Assembly (NCBI GenBank): GCA_031288215.1
Contig: JAITRV010000297.1
Coordinates: 1-21,133 of the forward strand
DNA length: 21,133 bases
Direction of reading: 5' to 3'
DNA from: Spirochaetaceae bacterium
GTDB taxonomy: Bacteria > Spirochaetota > Spirochaetia > Treponematales > Breznakiellaceae
The translations under genes were made by a program, and so were the position numbers. Within the stretch, counting starts at the first letter, position 1. Each line of letters begins with the position of its first letter. The notes under the pieces were generated by a model. The model saw only the letters and a program-made list of their open reading frames with translations. It searched no databases and had not been told where the DNA came from. Shown one piece after another: positions 1 through 7,937 of this stretch.

Positions 1-305
1 AAGCGCGGTCACCTGAAACAACTCCTGTAGCGCTTCCCATTTGATCTTCTGCCGCGCTTCACTGAAAGCCTGCCGACTCATCTGTACGATATCACCCATT
101 TTCAGGAAATACCTTTCAAAGGCGTTTTGAGAACTTTCTTTTATCATACTCAGCAGAAAACAGACGAGTTTTTTGAATGGCATTTTCCTTTTCCGAGTGA
201 AATCTTTTGGGCTCTTGCGAGCCCTGTCGAGAAACTCAAGGCTTTCAATCAGACGTTTTATTGCCTCCGGCACCCTATATCTGATTTGGCCGTTTTTTTC
301 CCCAT
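1..305 (-). CDS. IS4-family transposase, N-terminal part only (runs off window; apparent frameshift near start)
   Basis: The minus strand reads open from position 273 to the window edge (91 codons). It encodes a sequence typical of the N-terminus of IS4-family DDE transposases: a basic stretch (FTRKRKMPFKKLVCFLLSMI), then SSQNAFERYF and MSRQAFSEARQKIKWEAL. The catalytic DDE core lies outside the window. The only start in the uninterrupted frame is GTG at 273, which has no Shine-Dalgarno. A better start is ATG at 305, preceded by GGGAGGG (314-320), but it is in a different frame. One extra A in the seven-A tract at 293-299 would join them as MGKKNGQIRYRVPEAIKRL. The gene is therefore either frameshifted, expressed by slippage, or starts at GTG. 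The family call rests on motif recognition, not a search. Confidence 0.72.
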
Positions 306-404
306 TTTATATTCCCTCCCGGATTTTATATTACCACGCCTCCCCTCTTATGTTAACCCTTAACTTGTTGACATTGAATTCCTTACAGGATAAAGACTTA
401 AGAA

Positions 405-478
<74 letters not shown>

Positions 479-591
479 TGATTTTTCAACTAGCTGCATC
501 ATCCTTATCCAAAAAATCCCGAAGATTTCACATAAGAATAGACAGAGTATACAGAATATCGGCTATTTAGACAAGTATTCGCATTGCGCCA

Positions 592-637
592 TGTCGCCGT
601 TCAATAGAAATGTCCCCCGCGTTCAATAGAAATCCCC
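592..637. repeat. Tandem direct repeat, probable leftover end of an IS21-like element
   Basis: The 14-mer CGTTCAATAGAAAT occurs twice, at 598-611 and 620-633, with a 22-bp period. Each copy is followed by a C-rich tail (GTCCCC and CCCC), and the stretch begins with TGTCGCC. Repeated short sites behind a terminal TGT are typical of IS21-family ends. An AGGAGG-like sequence follows at about 654-663, but no transposase frame does. The rest of the 479-764 gap holds no gene I can support: reading frames on both strands are short and unlike known proteins. Confidence 0.45.
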
Positions 638-764
638 ATTTGGTGGAATAATCCAGGAGGAAAAATAGCAAATAGAAGGCGGCCTCCCCGGAAGAGGAAA
701 TATCTGCTGATGAATTCCGGTCATTTTAGTAAGCGTTCACGTCTCTTCGCCGGTATCGGGTAAT

Positions 765-787
765 TTAAATCACCGCATCGTTGCGGT
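765..787 (-). terminator. Hairpin terminator closing the minus-strand gene block
   Basis: On the minus strand ACCGCA (787-782) pairs with TGCGGT (777-772) around an ACGA loop, followed by GATTTAAATT. The U-run is imperfect. It lies 22 bp past the stop of the DUF6675 gene, where the gene block ends. Confidence 0.6.
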
Positions 788-808
788 CAATTCTTTGCTG
801 CTCGGAAG

Positions 809-1588
809 TTAAAAAAGACCCTCGATGAGCCAATCGGTAATGACCTGGGCCCTTTTTCGCATAACGCCGGGGACGTCAATGGTGGCCATATAGAAATTCG
901 AGACTTCGACGCCCATGATGCTGTAGATTAAGAGCCCTTCCTGAAGGGGTTCGATATAGAGCCGGGCGATAAATTTATCTTCCCTGATTATCGGAAAAAC
1001 CGCATAGATGGTCTTGAAATTGGTCAAGGTATAGAACAATTCATCCTCCGTCCCGGTAATGAGGGCCTGGTAATAGGTATTGCTAAAAATCTTGTCCTTG
1101 AGACGCATGTATATGGTTTCCGAGGGGGGGATCTCCGAGGCGTCCGGGGGGTCCGGGAGGGGATTGGGCCGGGGGGCATTATCGACCCGGGCCGCTTCGG
1201 AGAAAACCGGCGGATCCTTTCCGGGAGTTTCGCTGCGGTGTACCCGTCCGGCCAGGTTACTGACCTTTCCCAGGGCATTATACGCGGTGATAAGCCCCTT
1301 ATATCCGCTTGAATAGGGAACAATCGTCAGGCTTTCCATAAAAAAAGGCGGATGCCGGTTCAACACGGGGGCGGAAACAGGAAGCCCCGACTTGGAAAAG
1401 CGTATCAGGGACGCCGGCGGGGATTCCGGCGTGATCCTGGTGGTCAACCCATAGCCTGTAGGGGAGAAAGCCTCCGCCCGTTGGGCTTCATCAAAATCGG
1501 GAAGAATATCGGAGAAGGACCGACTTTCCCCGAAGGCGCTTAGCGTCAAGAACCCCCAGAGAAATACCGCCGCCGCTGTTCTTTGCAT
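809..1588 (-). CDS. DUF6675-type secreted protein (treponemal, unknown function)
   Basis: A 259-residue protein of unknown function, recognised as like the DUF6675 proteins of treponemes. Residues 1-20 form a signal peptide (hydrophobic core AAAVFLWGFLTLSAFG, then a likely cleavage site), so it is exported, probably to the periplasm. A proline-rich linker at about 122-157 separates an N-terminal part from a C-terminal alpha/beta-like part (about 158-259). There is no lipobox and no catalytic motif I recognise. The ATG is preceded by AAGGGG at a good distance, which fixes the start. It lies 23 bp behind the Omp85-like gene and is the last gene before the terminator, so it is probably co-transcribed with that gene and aroB. 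Confidence 0.7.
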   Translation of the reverse strand: MQRTAAAVFLWGFLTLSAFGESRSFSDILPDFDEAQRAEAFSPTGYGLTTRITPESPPASLIRFSKSGLPVSAPVLNRHPPFFMESLTIVPYSSGYKGLITAYNALGKVSNLAGRVHRSETPGKDPPVFSEAARVDNAPRPNPLPDPPDASEIPPSETIYMRLKDKIFSNTYYQALITGTEDELFYTLTNFKTIYAVFPIIREDKFIARLYIEPLQEGLLIYSIMGVEVSNFYMATIDVPGVMRKRAQVITDWLIEGLF

Positions 1589-1611
1589 ACAAAACCCCTT
1601 ATGAAAGATGA

Positions 1612-3222
1612 TTAAAAATGATGCCCCAGGCCGATAAAGAGTTCCCGGTTATTACCGGGAAAGAGTTTTTTCGCCTTAAACAATTCCACCAGATTGGTCC
1701 CCGCGCTGACCCGTAAATAGAGGCTCCTCCAGGCCAGGGGGAACACGATGAATTCCAAGCCCCCGGCGAAAACCGCGTCCCGGGGTGAAAAATTCCGTTC
1801 ATGTACGGGATCCCGTACCAGGGCTATATCGATAAAAGGCGCAATCTGGAGTTCAAAATCAAAGAGGTGGAGCTTAGCATTATGAAGCCATTCGGAGGGA
1901 ACAAAGCGGAGGACCCGGAGGGGGAAATCCAGGTTCAGGGACAGCATATTTTCCACGGGGAGCGCGTTGTTTTTGACGCCCCGCAGCACATCCCCCCCAT
2001 CGGCATAGACATGGAATTTGCCCGAGGAATATACTTTGTATATACTCTCGGGAGAAAAAAACCACTGCCGGTACATAACCCTTCCGGTAATTTCAAAGAA
2101 ATCCGTGACAGGGAAATGGCCGATGGCGGAGAAGCGGGCCGAGTAGTTCCAGCTCTGGCGGTTGGTCCCATAGGTATTGGCATTATCGAGGAAGACCTCG
2201 ATGCCCTTACGGAAGTTGCCTATCCAGTTGATCTCCCCGAATCCCAGGGTCTGGCTCAGGGTTACGGCGGCGCCCCTGCGGTACTCACCGATGTCTCCAT
2301 AGGGGCGGTAATTGACGCTTCCCTTGAGTTTGGGGGTATAGGTCAATTCCCCCAGGCTGCCCACCGAAAGCCCCAGGGGAATTTCCCATTGGGCGGAGAG
2401 GGCGCTGGTGGTATACCAGTGTTCATTATAGTAGACCCCGTCGTCAATTTCGTCGTTGTCATCATTTTCTTCATTTAATAGGGTAATCTGTTCAAGGGCG
2501 AAGGTAAGGGTGGTCCTTTTGACGGGAAGGTCCAGGGAAAGCCCGGTGGTGTTCTTGAAATACAGGGGCGCATCCTGGATATATTTAAGCTCATTGTCAA
2601 AGTTCAGGTTCCAGTTGAGTCCCAGGGCCTGGAAGGGGAAATCCGAATCAATAAGGAAATCAACGCTGTGTTCTTTCTCTTCGCTATAGCGGTAGCCCAC
2701 ATCGACCCGCAGGGGGGTCATGGATCCGAGGAAATTGTAGTCCCGTCCCTTGAGGGTAAGATCAAAGCCGGAATTCGAGTCATATTGGGGTTCCGGGAGG
2801 ATGATGAAATTTCTCGTATCCCGGGTTATCACCCGCAGATCCACCGGTATCCCCCCTTCATCGGCCTCCCCAAGGGTATATTCGATGGACACCGCTTCAA
2901 TGACCCGCTGATTGTAGATAAGCTGACTTTTGCGGGCAATATACCGTTCCAGCGCGGCTTTTCCCGGGAGCCGTTCTCCGACGGCCAATTCCCCCTTCCG
3001 TATCAGCGCGGCAGCCTTGGTGCGTCCCTGAATATCAAGATCGATCGTTCTGATGTAGTAGATCCCGTGAACCTCATCGATTCCCTCCGCTTGCTCCGGG
3101 GATCGGAGGGATTGTGCCTCCTCCGGGGGAGACGCGGGAGCATCGAAATCGGCCTCCTGGCCGTGGAGACCCCACAATCCCATCAGCAAGAGAATAAGAA
3201 AAACCCATCCTTTCGTCAGCAT
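1612..3222 (-). CDS. Omp85/BamA-like outer-membrane beta-barrel protein with one POTRA domain
   Basis: A 536-residue protein with a signal peptide (about 1-21, core VFLILLLMGLWGL). A POTRA-like segment follows at about 55-150: YYIRTIDLDIQGRTK, then a helical stretch with YIARKSQLIYNQRVIEA and VDLRVITRDTRNF. The rest (about 150-536) alternates short amphipathic strands with polar loops, including an acidic loop (NEENDDNDEIDDG), and ends in GLGHHF, a C-terminal aromatic residue like an outer-membrane beta-signal. Bona fide BamA has five POTRA repeats and about 800 residues, so this is a short relative, perhaps TamA-like or a treponeme-specific porin or assembly factor. Its ATG overlaps the end of aroB by 7 bp, suggesting translational coupling. 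Confidence 0.68.
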   Translation of the reverse strand: MLTKGWVFLILLLMGLWGLHGQEADFDAPASPPEEAQSLRSPEQAEGIDEVHGIYYIRTIDLDIQGRTKAAALIRKGELAVGERLPGKAALERYIARKSQLIYNQRVIEAVSIEYTLGEADEGGIPVDLRVITRDTRNFIILPEPQYDSNSGFDLTLKGRDYNFLGSMTPLRVDVGYRYSEEKEHSVDFLIDSDFPFQALGLNWNLNFDNELKYIQDAPLYFKNTTGLSLDLPVKRTTLTFALEQITLLNEENDDNDEIDDGVYYNEHWYTTSALSAQWEIPLGLSVGSLGELTYTPKLKGSVNYRPYGDIGEYRRGAAVTLSQTLGFGEINWIGNFRKGIEVFLDNANTYGTNRQSWNYSARFSAIGHFPVTDFFEITGRVMYRQWFFSPESIYKVYSSGKFHVYADGGDVLRGVKNNALPVENMLSLNLDFPLRVLRFVPSEWLHNAKLHLFDFELQIAPFIDIALVRDPVHERNFSPRDAVFAGGLEFIVFPLAWRSLYLRVSAGTNLVELFKAKKLFPGNNRELFIGLGHHF

Positions 3223-4361
3223 AGGGTCAATGCTCCGTTAATAAGGGGGAGGAGCAGGCGCTGTTCCTCCGGACCGGTTTCAACCAGCAGGGCCCTCCGG
3301 GCGGCGGGGATGACAACGTTCAGGGTGCCGGCCTTTTTCTTTTTGTCCCCCCCCAGGGCCTGCATAAAGGAACGCCCGTCTCCCATGAGGGGGTGGGGGG
3401 CCGCCGTTTCGTAGCCGTAGGAGCGGATCAGGGCGCTGATTTCCCGGGCCCGTTCCTCGGGGGTGATCCCCAAGCGGAGGCCCAGTTCGCAGGAGCGGAC
3501 CAGACCCCAGGCCACCGCCTCCCCATGGGAAAGGTTTCCCAGCCCCGCCGCCGATTCCAGGGCGTGGGCAAAAGTATGGCCTAAATTGAGGAGGGCCCGG
3601 TCCGTTCCGGTCTCCCGGGGATCGGCCTCTACAATCCGGCCCTTGATTTCCACGCAGGCGGCGATCAGTTCAAAAACCGCCTCCCGGTGCGTTCGGAGCA
3701 GATCCCCCCCCTTCAGGTCCCCCCCCGGGGAACGGAGCAGGTCCATAAGAGCGCGGTCCCCCAGGATCGCGGTTTTGATGACCTCCGCCATCCCGGATTT
3801 CCACTCCCGCTGGGGGAGGGATGCCAGGGCCTCCAGGGGCATATAGATCCCCTCCGCGGGATAAAAGGTTCCCGCGAGGTTTTTTATTCCGAAAAGGTCG
3901 AAGCCGGTCTTGCCCCCCAGGGCGGCATCGGCCATCCCCAGGAGGGTAGTGGAGATGATACAGAGCCGGCATCCCCGCATGAAAATGGAGGCCCCAAAGG
4001 CGGTGAGATCGCTGATGACCCCGCCCCCCAGGGCGATGAAAAGGCCGTCCCGTCCCAGTCCCGCCTCGGCCGCCGCCGCCAGGATCCGCTCCACCGAGGC
4101 CCAGCCCTTGGCGGTTTCCCCCGGGGGCAGCACACAGCGGGGGATATCCCGATCCCCCAGGATGGGGGCGGCCAGGGCTTCCGTATGGGGATCGCATACC
4201 AAAAGGGACCGGCCCTGGATCGGGACGGCCATATCTTCCAAAATTTTTTCAAGTCGGGGCAGTTCGTTCTGTATATGGACCCGGGATAGGGATTGTCCAA
4301 AATGAAAGGTATAGTCCCGGTCTATAAGTTTGATGTTACTCCCCCTTTTACGGTTTTTCAA
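3216..4361 (-). CDS. aroB: 3-dehydroquinate synthase
   Basis: Converts DAHP to 3-dehydroquinate, the second step of the shikimate pathway, in the cytoplasm using NAD and a divalent metal. The family landmarks appear in order: PPGETAK (79-85), LGGGVISD (111-118, NAD-binding), LLGMADAALGGKTG (140-153), NLAGTFYP (161-168), EVIK (193-196), NLGHTFAHALE (259-269, metal-binding His262 and His266) and HGEAVAWG (279-286, metal-binding His279), with KKK near 340. The length of 381 is slightly above the usual 350-370. The annotated start is TTG at 4361 with only a weak ribosome site. A strong AGGGGGAG lies inside the frame at 4346-4339, so translation may begin near residue 10. No other aro gene is in the window. 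It has its own promoter and leads the Omp85-like and DUF6675 genes. Confidence 0.93.
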   Translation of the reverse strand: MKNRKRGSNIKLIDRDYTFHFGQSLSRVHIQNELPRLEKILEDMAVPIQGRSLLVCDPHTEALAAPILGDRDIPRCVLPPGETAKGWASVERILAAAAEAGLGRDGLFIALGGGVISDLTAFGASIFMRGCRLCIISTTLLGMADAALGGKTGFDLFGIKNLAGTFYPAEGIYMPLEALASLPQREWKSGMAEVIKTAILGDRALMDLLRSPGGDLKGGDLLRTHREAVFELIAACVEIKGRIVEADPRETGTDRALLNLGHTFAHALESAAGLGNLSHGEAVAWGLVRSCELGLRLGITPEERAREISALIRSYGYETAAPHPLMGDGRSFMQALGGDKKKKAGTLNVVIPAARRALLVETGPEEQRLLLPLINGALTLC

Positions 4362-4375
4362 TTACAACTTTCTTT

Positions 4376-4404
4376 AAGATACTACTATCTCCCGGTAAGA
4401 TCAA
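4376..4404 (-). promoter_or_regulatory. Sigma-70-type promoter for aroB and the two genes after it
   Basis: On the minus strand TTGATC (4404-4399) and TATCTT (4381-4376) are separated by exactly 17 bp. Initiation about 7 bp downstream would leave only about 8 nt before the TTG start at 4361, but a normal leader before the internal strong ribosome site at 4346-4339. This promoter would partly uncouple aroB from the xanthine-dehydrogenase genes upstream. Confidence 0.55.
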
Positions 4405-4467
4405 TGAATTTTTTTCAATCTTTCAAAATTCCTTATGAATTCCAAAACCGGGCCTCAAAACCGGAGC

Positions 4468-5301
4468 TTACAGGAGGTTTATAATGCTGGATTCGATAAA
4501 ATTAAGCAATTTAAGGCGCAGTAATTCCCCGTCCAGTTCCACCGCCGAAAGGTAGGATTTCCAGAGTTCGATATAGTGGAGGACATCCTTCTTTTCCAGG
4601 GGAAGTTTCTTTCCCGCCAGGAAGGTTTCGCTGTATTTATCCCGTAATATGGTTTTTTCCGCAAAGACCATACGGATATCGGTCAATATGTTTTTTTCAA
4701 CCCGTATCAGGAACACCACCACCCCGCCGGCTCTTCCCCCGGGGTAGGAGTCTGAAAATTTCTTATGGATTGAGTAATCCCAGTGTTCCAGGGGGATGCG
4801 GATCCGGGTAAGGAGTTCCTGGGGGTTAAAGGCCAGGGGGCCGTCGAAAGAGGAAAACCGGGAAGCGGATATCCACCGGGACCCCTGGGAGGTCCGCAGC
4901 TCATACCGGGCATCCAGGGCCACCAGAGGCGCGGAGGTATCCAGCCGGCGGGAGGAATGGCAGATATTTCCCCCGATGGTGGCGATATTCCGCAGTTGGG
5001 GCCCGGCGATCCCCTGGAGGGTCTGCCGGAGGGCTTTGGGGACGGTTTTTCCCTGGTTGATGACTTCGCTTATCTTTACCATGGAGCCTATTTCCAGGTA
5101 CCGCTCGGTCCGGGTGATCCGGCGGAGTTCCTCCAGTTTATCCAGGGACAGGATATTGATGGGCAGGGAAAGGGAAGAACGGCCCTGATTCCGGATCAAT
5201 TCGGTACCCCCCGCAAAGGGAACCGCCGAGGGAAAACGGGCCCAGGCGGAGAACAGTTCCTGGAGGGTGAGGGGGAAGAATACCTGGCTATGCGCGTCCA
5301 T
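4468..5301 (-). CDS. Xanthine-dehydrogenase-family FAD-binding subunit
   Basis: The medium subunit of a molybdenum hydroxylase, which passes electrons from the Fe-S subunit through FAD to an acceptor. Both FAD-binding signatures are present: PFAGGTEL (28-35) and ATIGGNICHSS (107-117). The length of 277 fits the family (about 260-300), with a C-terminal CO-dehydrogenase-flavoprotein-like domain (about 170-277). The start overlaps the end of the 2Fe-2S gene by 14 bp, so the two are probably coupled. The subunit order Mo, FeS, FAD differs from the Mo-FAD-FeS order of E. coli xdhABC. The substrate is not evident. Confidence 0.88.
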   Translation of the reverse strand: MDAHSQVFFPLTLQELFSAWARFPSAVPFAGGTELIRNQGRSSLSLPINILSLDKLEELRRITRTERYLEIGSMVKISEVINQGKTVPKALRQTLQGIAGPQLRNIATIGGNICHSSRRLDTSAPLVALDARYELRTSQGSRWISASRFSSFDGPLAFNPQELLTRIRIPLEHWDYSIHKKFSDSYPGGRAGGVVVFLIRVEKNILTDIRMVFAEKTILRDKYSETFLAGKKLPLEKKDVLHYIELWKSYLSAVELDGELLRLKLLNFIESSIINLL

Positions 5302-5770
5302 AAAGCCTCCGCCGGCGTATGTCTATAGCCGCCAATACCCCCTCCACCAGGATGGCCGGTTCGGTACAACGGCACCGGATCCCGTTAAAGGCCCCGAGAA
5401 TATCCTCCCGGGAAGGCTGAAGATTCCTCTCCAGCAGGGCTTCCGTGGCCAGGATCTTTCCCCCGTCGCAGTACCCGCAGGTTTCAACTCCCGCCTGAGT
5501 GAATCCCCCGATGATGTCGGGATATTCGTTGGTCTGGGAGAAGCCTTCAATGGTGATGATCTCACTCCCCCGGATCTGAAAGGCCGGGATGAGACAGGCG
5601 GGGGATACCTTGCCGTTAAAGATCACCGAACAAACCCCGCAGGATCCGGTGAGGCAGCCGCATTTTGTTCCCCGGAGACTGAAGGTTTCCCGGAGTATAT
5701 CCAGAAGACGGGTGTCCGCTTCGGTCCTGATCACCACATCTTCGCCGTTCAGGATGAAGGCTATGGTCAT
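5288..5770 (-). CDS. Xanthine-dehydrogenase-family 2Fe-2S subunit
   Basis: The small electron-transfer subunit, 160 residues, carrying two [2Fe-2S] clusters. The N-terminal plant-ferredoxin-type cluster uses C39-x4-C44-x2-C47-x11-C59 (within CLTGSCGVC). The C-terminal helical-bundle cluster uses C98-x2-C101-x31-C133-x-C135 (CGYC and CRCT). Spacing at both sites is canonical, so the subunit appears intact. An additional cysteine, C37, precedes the first motif. The ATG overlaps the TGA of the Mo-subunit gene (ATGA, 4 bp), a classic coupled arrangement. Confidence 0.93.
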   Translation of the reverse strand: MTIAFILNGEDVVIRTEADTRLLDILRETFSLRGTKCGCLTGSCGVCSVIFNGKVSPACLIPAFQIRGSEIITIEGFSQTNEYPDIIGGFTQAGVETCGYCDGGKILATEALLERNLQPSREDILGAFNGIRCRCTEPAILVEGVLAAIDIRRRRLYGRA

Positions 5771-7890
5771 ACCGGAACCTCCGCTTTCTTTAATTTTTCC
5801 GCTTCCCAGATATCCAGGGCTCCCAGGGGGATCTTTTCAAAGGGATGATCCATGGCCTGGGAAACGGCCTGGACATAGGCGGCGGGTACACAGCTAAAGG
5901 GAAGCTCCTCTATGCCCTTGGGGCTTGCCGCATTGTTCCGGATAAAATCAATATGCACCGGCGGTATCTCCCCGGGAACGGGGAGCCCGTAGCGGTGGAT
6001 CTGTTCCAAAGGAATTCTCCCTTCCTTATACATGAGATACTCCCGGGAAGCCCATCCCAAGGCATAGAGGGTCGAATGGAAGAGGGACCTCCGGGCTTTT
6101 GCCTCCGAAAGGATCCGCCCCCCGTCGATCCCCAGCCAGATTCCCCGGATATTCGGTATATACTCGACAGGGTCAATCTCGACCTCCACCGCCGCCGCTC
6201 CCCAGCCCAAACGGGCAAGGGCATTCCCGTCTATGGGTTTACCTTCCCAGCCGTTCATTTTGGCGGGGCGGTAGGATCGGCTTATGGTAATCGGCAGGGG
6301 GTCCCGGAAACGCTGCTTCCTGATGGCTTCGCAGACACGCTCCACCAGCCGGGTGATCACCATCACGTTTCTGGAGAGGGCCGCCGGCCCGGAATCGGGG
6401 CTGGTCCGGGTATTGTCGGTTACCACCCGGACCGATGCGGTTTCTATGGCCAGGATTTCCGCGGCGGTATTCTTCCAGAGCAGGGTATGTTCCCGGTTGG
6501 AGGATACCATGCTGGTCTTTATTTCCAGGGAACCGTCCTTTTCCAGGGTTAATTCTACCGAACAGGAACCAAGATCGTATTCCCCATGGAGAAAGCCGCT
6601 CCCCTGATAGGCCGTGGCGATCCCTATTCCCCGGAAGACTTCGTTCTCAAAGGACTCTTCGGCCCTCCAGTCCCCGTGTTTTCTCCGGTGGAGCCGGAGC
6701 AGTTCATAGGAGGCCCATTTCCGGTGATAGTCGCTCATGGCGGCGGTGGTGTCCAGCAGCGCCTCCAGGGGAACGGTATCCTTCAGGGGGACCCCGATGG
6801 TCAGTTTTCTTATATTATTGAAGAAATAGGCCTTCCGCCATTCCCCGGGGTCCTGCCGGAGGGTATCGGCAATATGGGAGACATGCCGCTCCATGGCGAA
6901 AAAGCCCTGGGACAGGCCGAACCCGGCAAAGGGCCCCCCGGGGGGAACATTGGTCTTAACCGCGATCCCCTCTATCCTGATATGGGGGATCTTGTAGGTT
7001 CCCAGGGCCCCCAGGCACATCCGGTCCAGAATTTCCTCGGTAAAAACCCCCTGGGCTCCCAGGTCGGCGATGACCTGGATCTCGGTAGCCAGAATCTGCC
7101 CTTTTTCCCCCAGGGCGCTGCGGATCCGGATCTCACTGCCGCAGCGCTTGGGGGTATAGCGAAAGTCCTCATCCCGGGTGAGGATGATCTTAACCGGCCG
7201 TTTGGTGAGATAGGCCCCCAGGGCGGCGTGACAGGCCAGCAGGGAGGGATACCAGATTTTCCCGTCCAGGTGGAGTCCGATCCGGGCGGGTTCCACCTCC
7301 ACCCGGCTCGGGGACAGGCCGAGGAGGGCGGCCGCGGAACGTTTGACGTGAAAGGGCCATTGCGTGGCGGTATGGATAAGGAAATTCTCCTTTCCCGATT
7401 CATCCCGGAGAATTTCCGCCACCGCCCCCTGGGAGTCCGAATACCAGTGTTCCTGAATACCGGTCCGGTATATCCCGTTCACCACGGCTTTTGCCTCCTC
7501 AAAGGCCTTCCCCGGATCCCCCAGGGTGATGTCCCGCCGGGCAAGGATCAATTCCGGGGGGGCCGAATAGGCGGAAAAGAAGGGGGGCTCCGGTTCCACT
7601 TCTACCTGGGAGAGGCCGGCAAACTCCTCCAGTTTTGCTTTATTCGGCCCCAGGAGGAGGGCCACCGGCTCCCCGATGTAGGAAACCGACTCCGATGCCA
7701 GAATGGGGACGGGAAGCTCCTCCAGTTGGTTTTTTCCGGGAATATCCTCCGCCCGAACCGGGATATACCCTGAGGGCAGCCGGGGAAAGCGGATCTCCTT
7801 GAGGCGCCCCTTGGCCGCAGGGGATCGCAGGGTGAGCGCGAAAAGCGCCCCCGGTACGGGAATATCATCGACAAACAACGCCTGGTTCAT
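5767..7890 (-). CDS. Xanthine-dehydrogenase-family molybdopterin-binding subunit, divergent active site
   Basis: The large subunit of a molybdenum hydroxylase, 707 residues, close to the usual 750. The overall family pattern is clear: ALFVDDIPVPGALFALTLRSP at the start, TQWPFHVKRSAAALLGLSP (176-194) and PVKIILTRDEDF (232-243). Several signatures normally contacting the pterin or substrate are altered. The GGGFGGK motif reads IGLHLDGK (204-211), GAFRGFG reads GPFAGFG (319-325, losing the arginine), and GQGxxT reads SNREHT (464-469). The terminal KGxGE motif reads KGIEELP (658-664), keeping a glutamate where the catalytic one sits. It could hydroxylate a different substrate, or be inactive at Mo. 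The start has TTGAGG 6 bp upstream of ATG. No maturation factor gene (XdhC/MocA type) is in the window. Confidence 0.85.
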   Translation of the reverse strand: MNQALFVDDIPVPGALFALTLRSPAAKGRLKEIRFPRLPSGYIPVRAEDIPGKNQLEELPVPILASESVSYIGEPVALLLGPNKAKLEEFAGLSQVEVEPEPPFFSAYSAPPELILARRDITLGDPGKAFEEAKAVVNGIYRTGIQEHWYSDSQGAVAEILRDESGKENFLIHTATQWPFHVKRSAAALLGLSPSRVEVEPARIGLHLDGKIWYPSLLACHAALGAYLTKRPVKIILTRDEDFRYTPKRCGSEIRIRSALGEKGQILATEIQVIADLGAQGVFTEEILDRMCLGALGTYKIPHIRIEGIAVKTNVPPGGPFAGFGLSQGFFAMERHVSHIADTLRQDPGEWRKAYFFNNIRKLTIGVPLKDTVPLEALLDTTAAMSDYHRKWASYELLRLHRRKHGDWRAEESFENEVFRGIGIATAYQGSGFLHGEYDLGSCSVELTLEKDGSLEIKTSMVSSNREHTLLWKNTAAEILAIETASVRVVTDNTRTSPDSGPAALSRNVMVITRLVERVCEAIRKQRFRDPLPITISRSYRPAKMNGWEGKPIDGNALARLGWGAAAVEVEIDPVEYIPNIRGIWLGIDGGRILSEAKARRSLFHSTLYALGWASREYLMYKEGRIPLEQIHRYGLPVPGEIPPVHIDFIRNNAASPKGIEELPFSCVPAAYVQAVSQAMDHPFEKIPLGALDIWEAEKLKKAEVPV

Positions 7891-7937
7891 AAAAACCTCA
7901 ATTCTACGAAAAGCAATTCCCCATCCCCTGATGAGCC

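Noticed and set aside
368..396. Plus-strand TTGACA-17-TAAAGA near the IS4-type element end, possible outward promoter
   Set aside because: The -10 match is poor and it would read antisense into the tRNA gene. The element boundary is also unknown.
4484..4555. A 23-codon plus-strand open frame with perfect AGGAGG before its ATG
   Set aside because: It is antisense to the 3' end of the FAD-subunit gene, has no visible promoter and encodes a Ser-rich peptide. The ribosome-site match is striking but probably chance.
6586..7773. A 395-codon plus-strand open frame, and similar long frames opposite the aminotransferase and dehydratase genes
   Set aside because: All are antisense shadows of genes with clear family motifs and have low-complexity Gly/Pro-rich translations.
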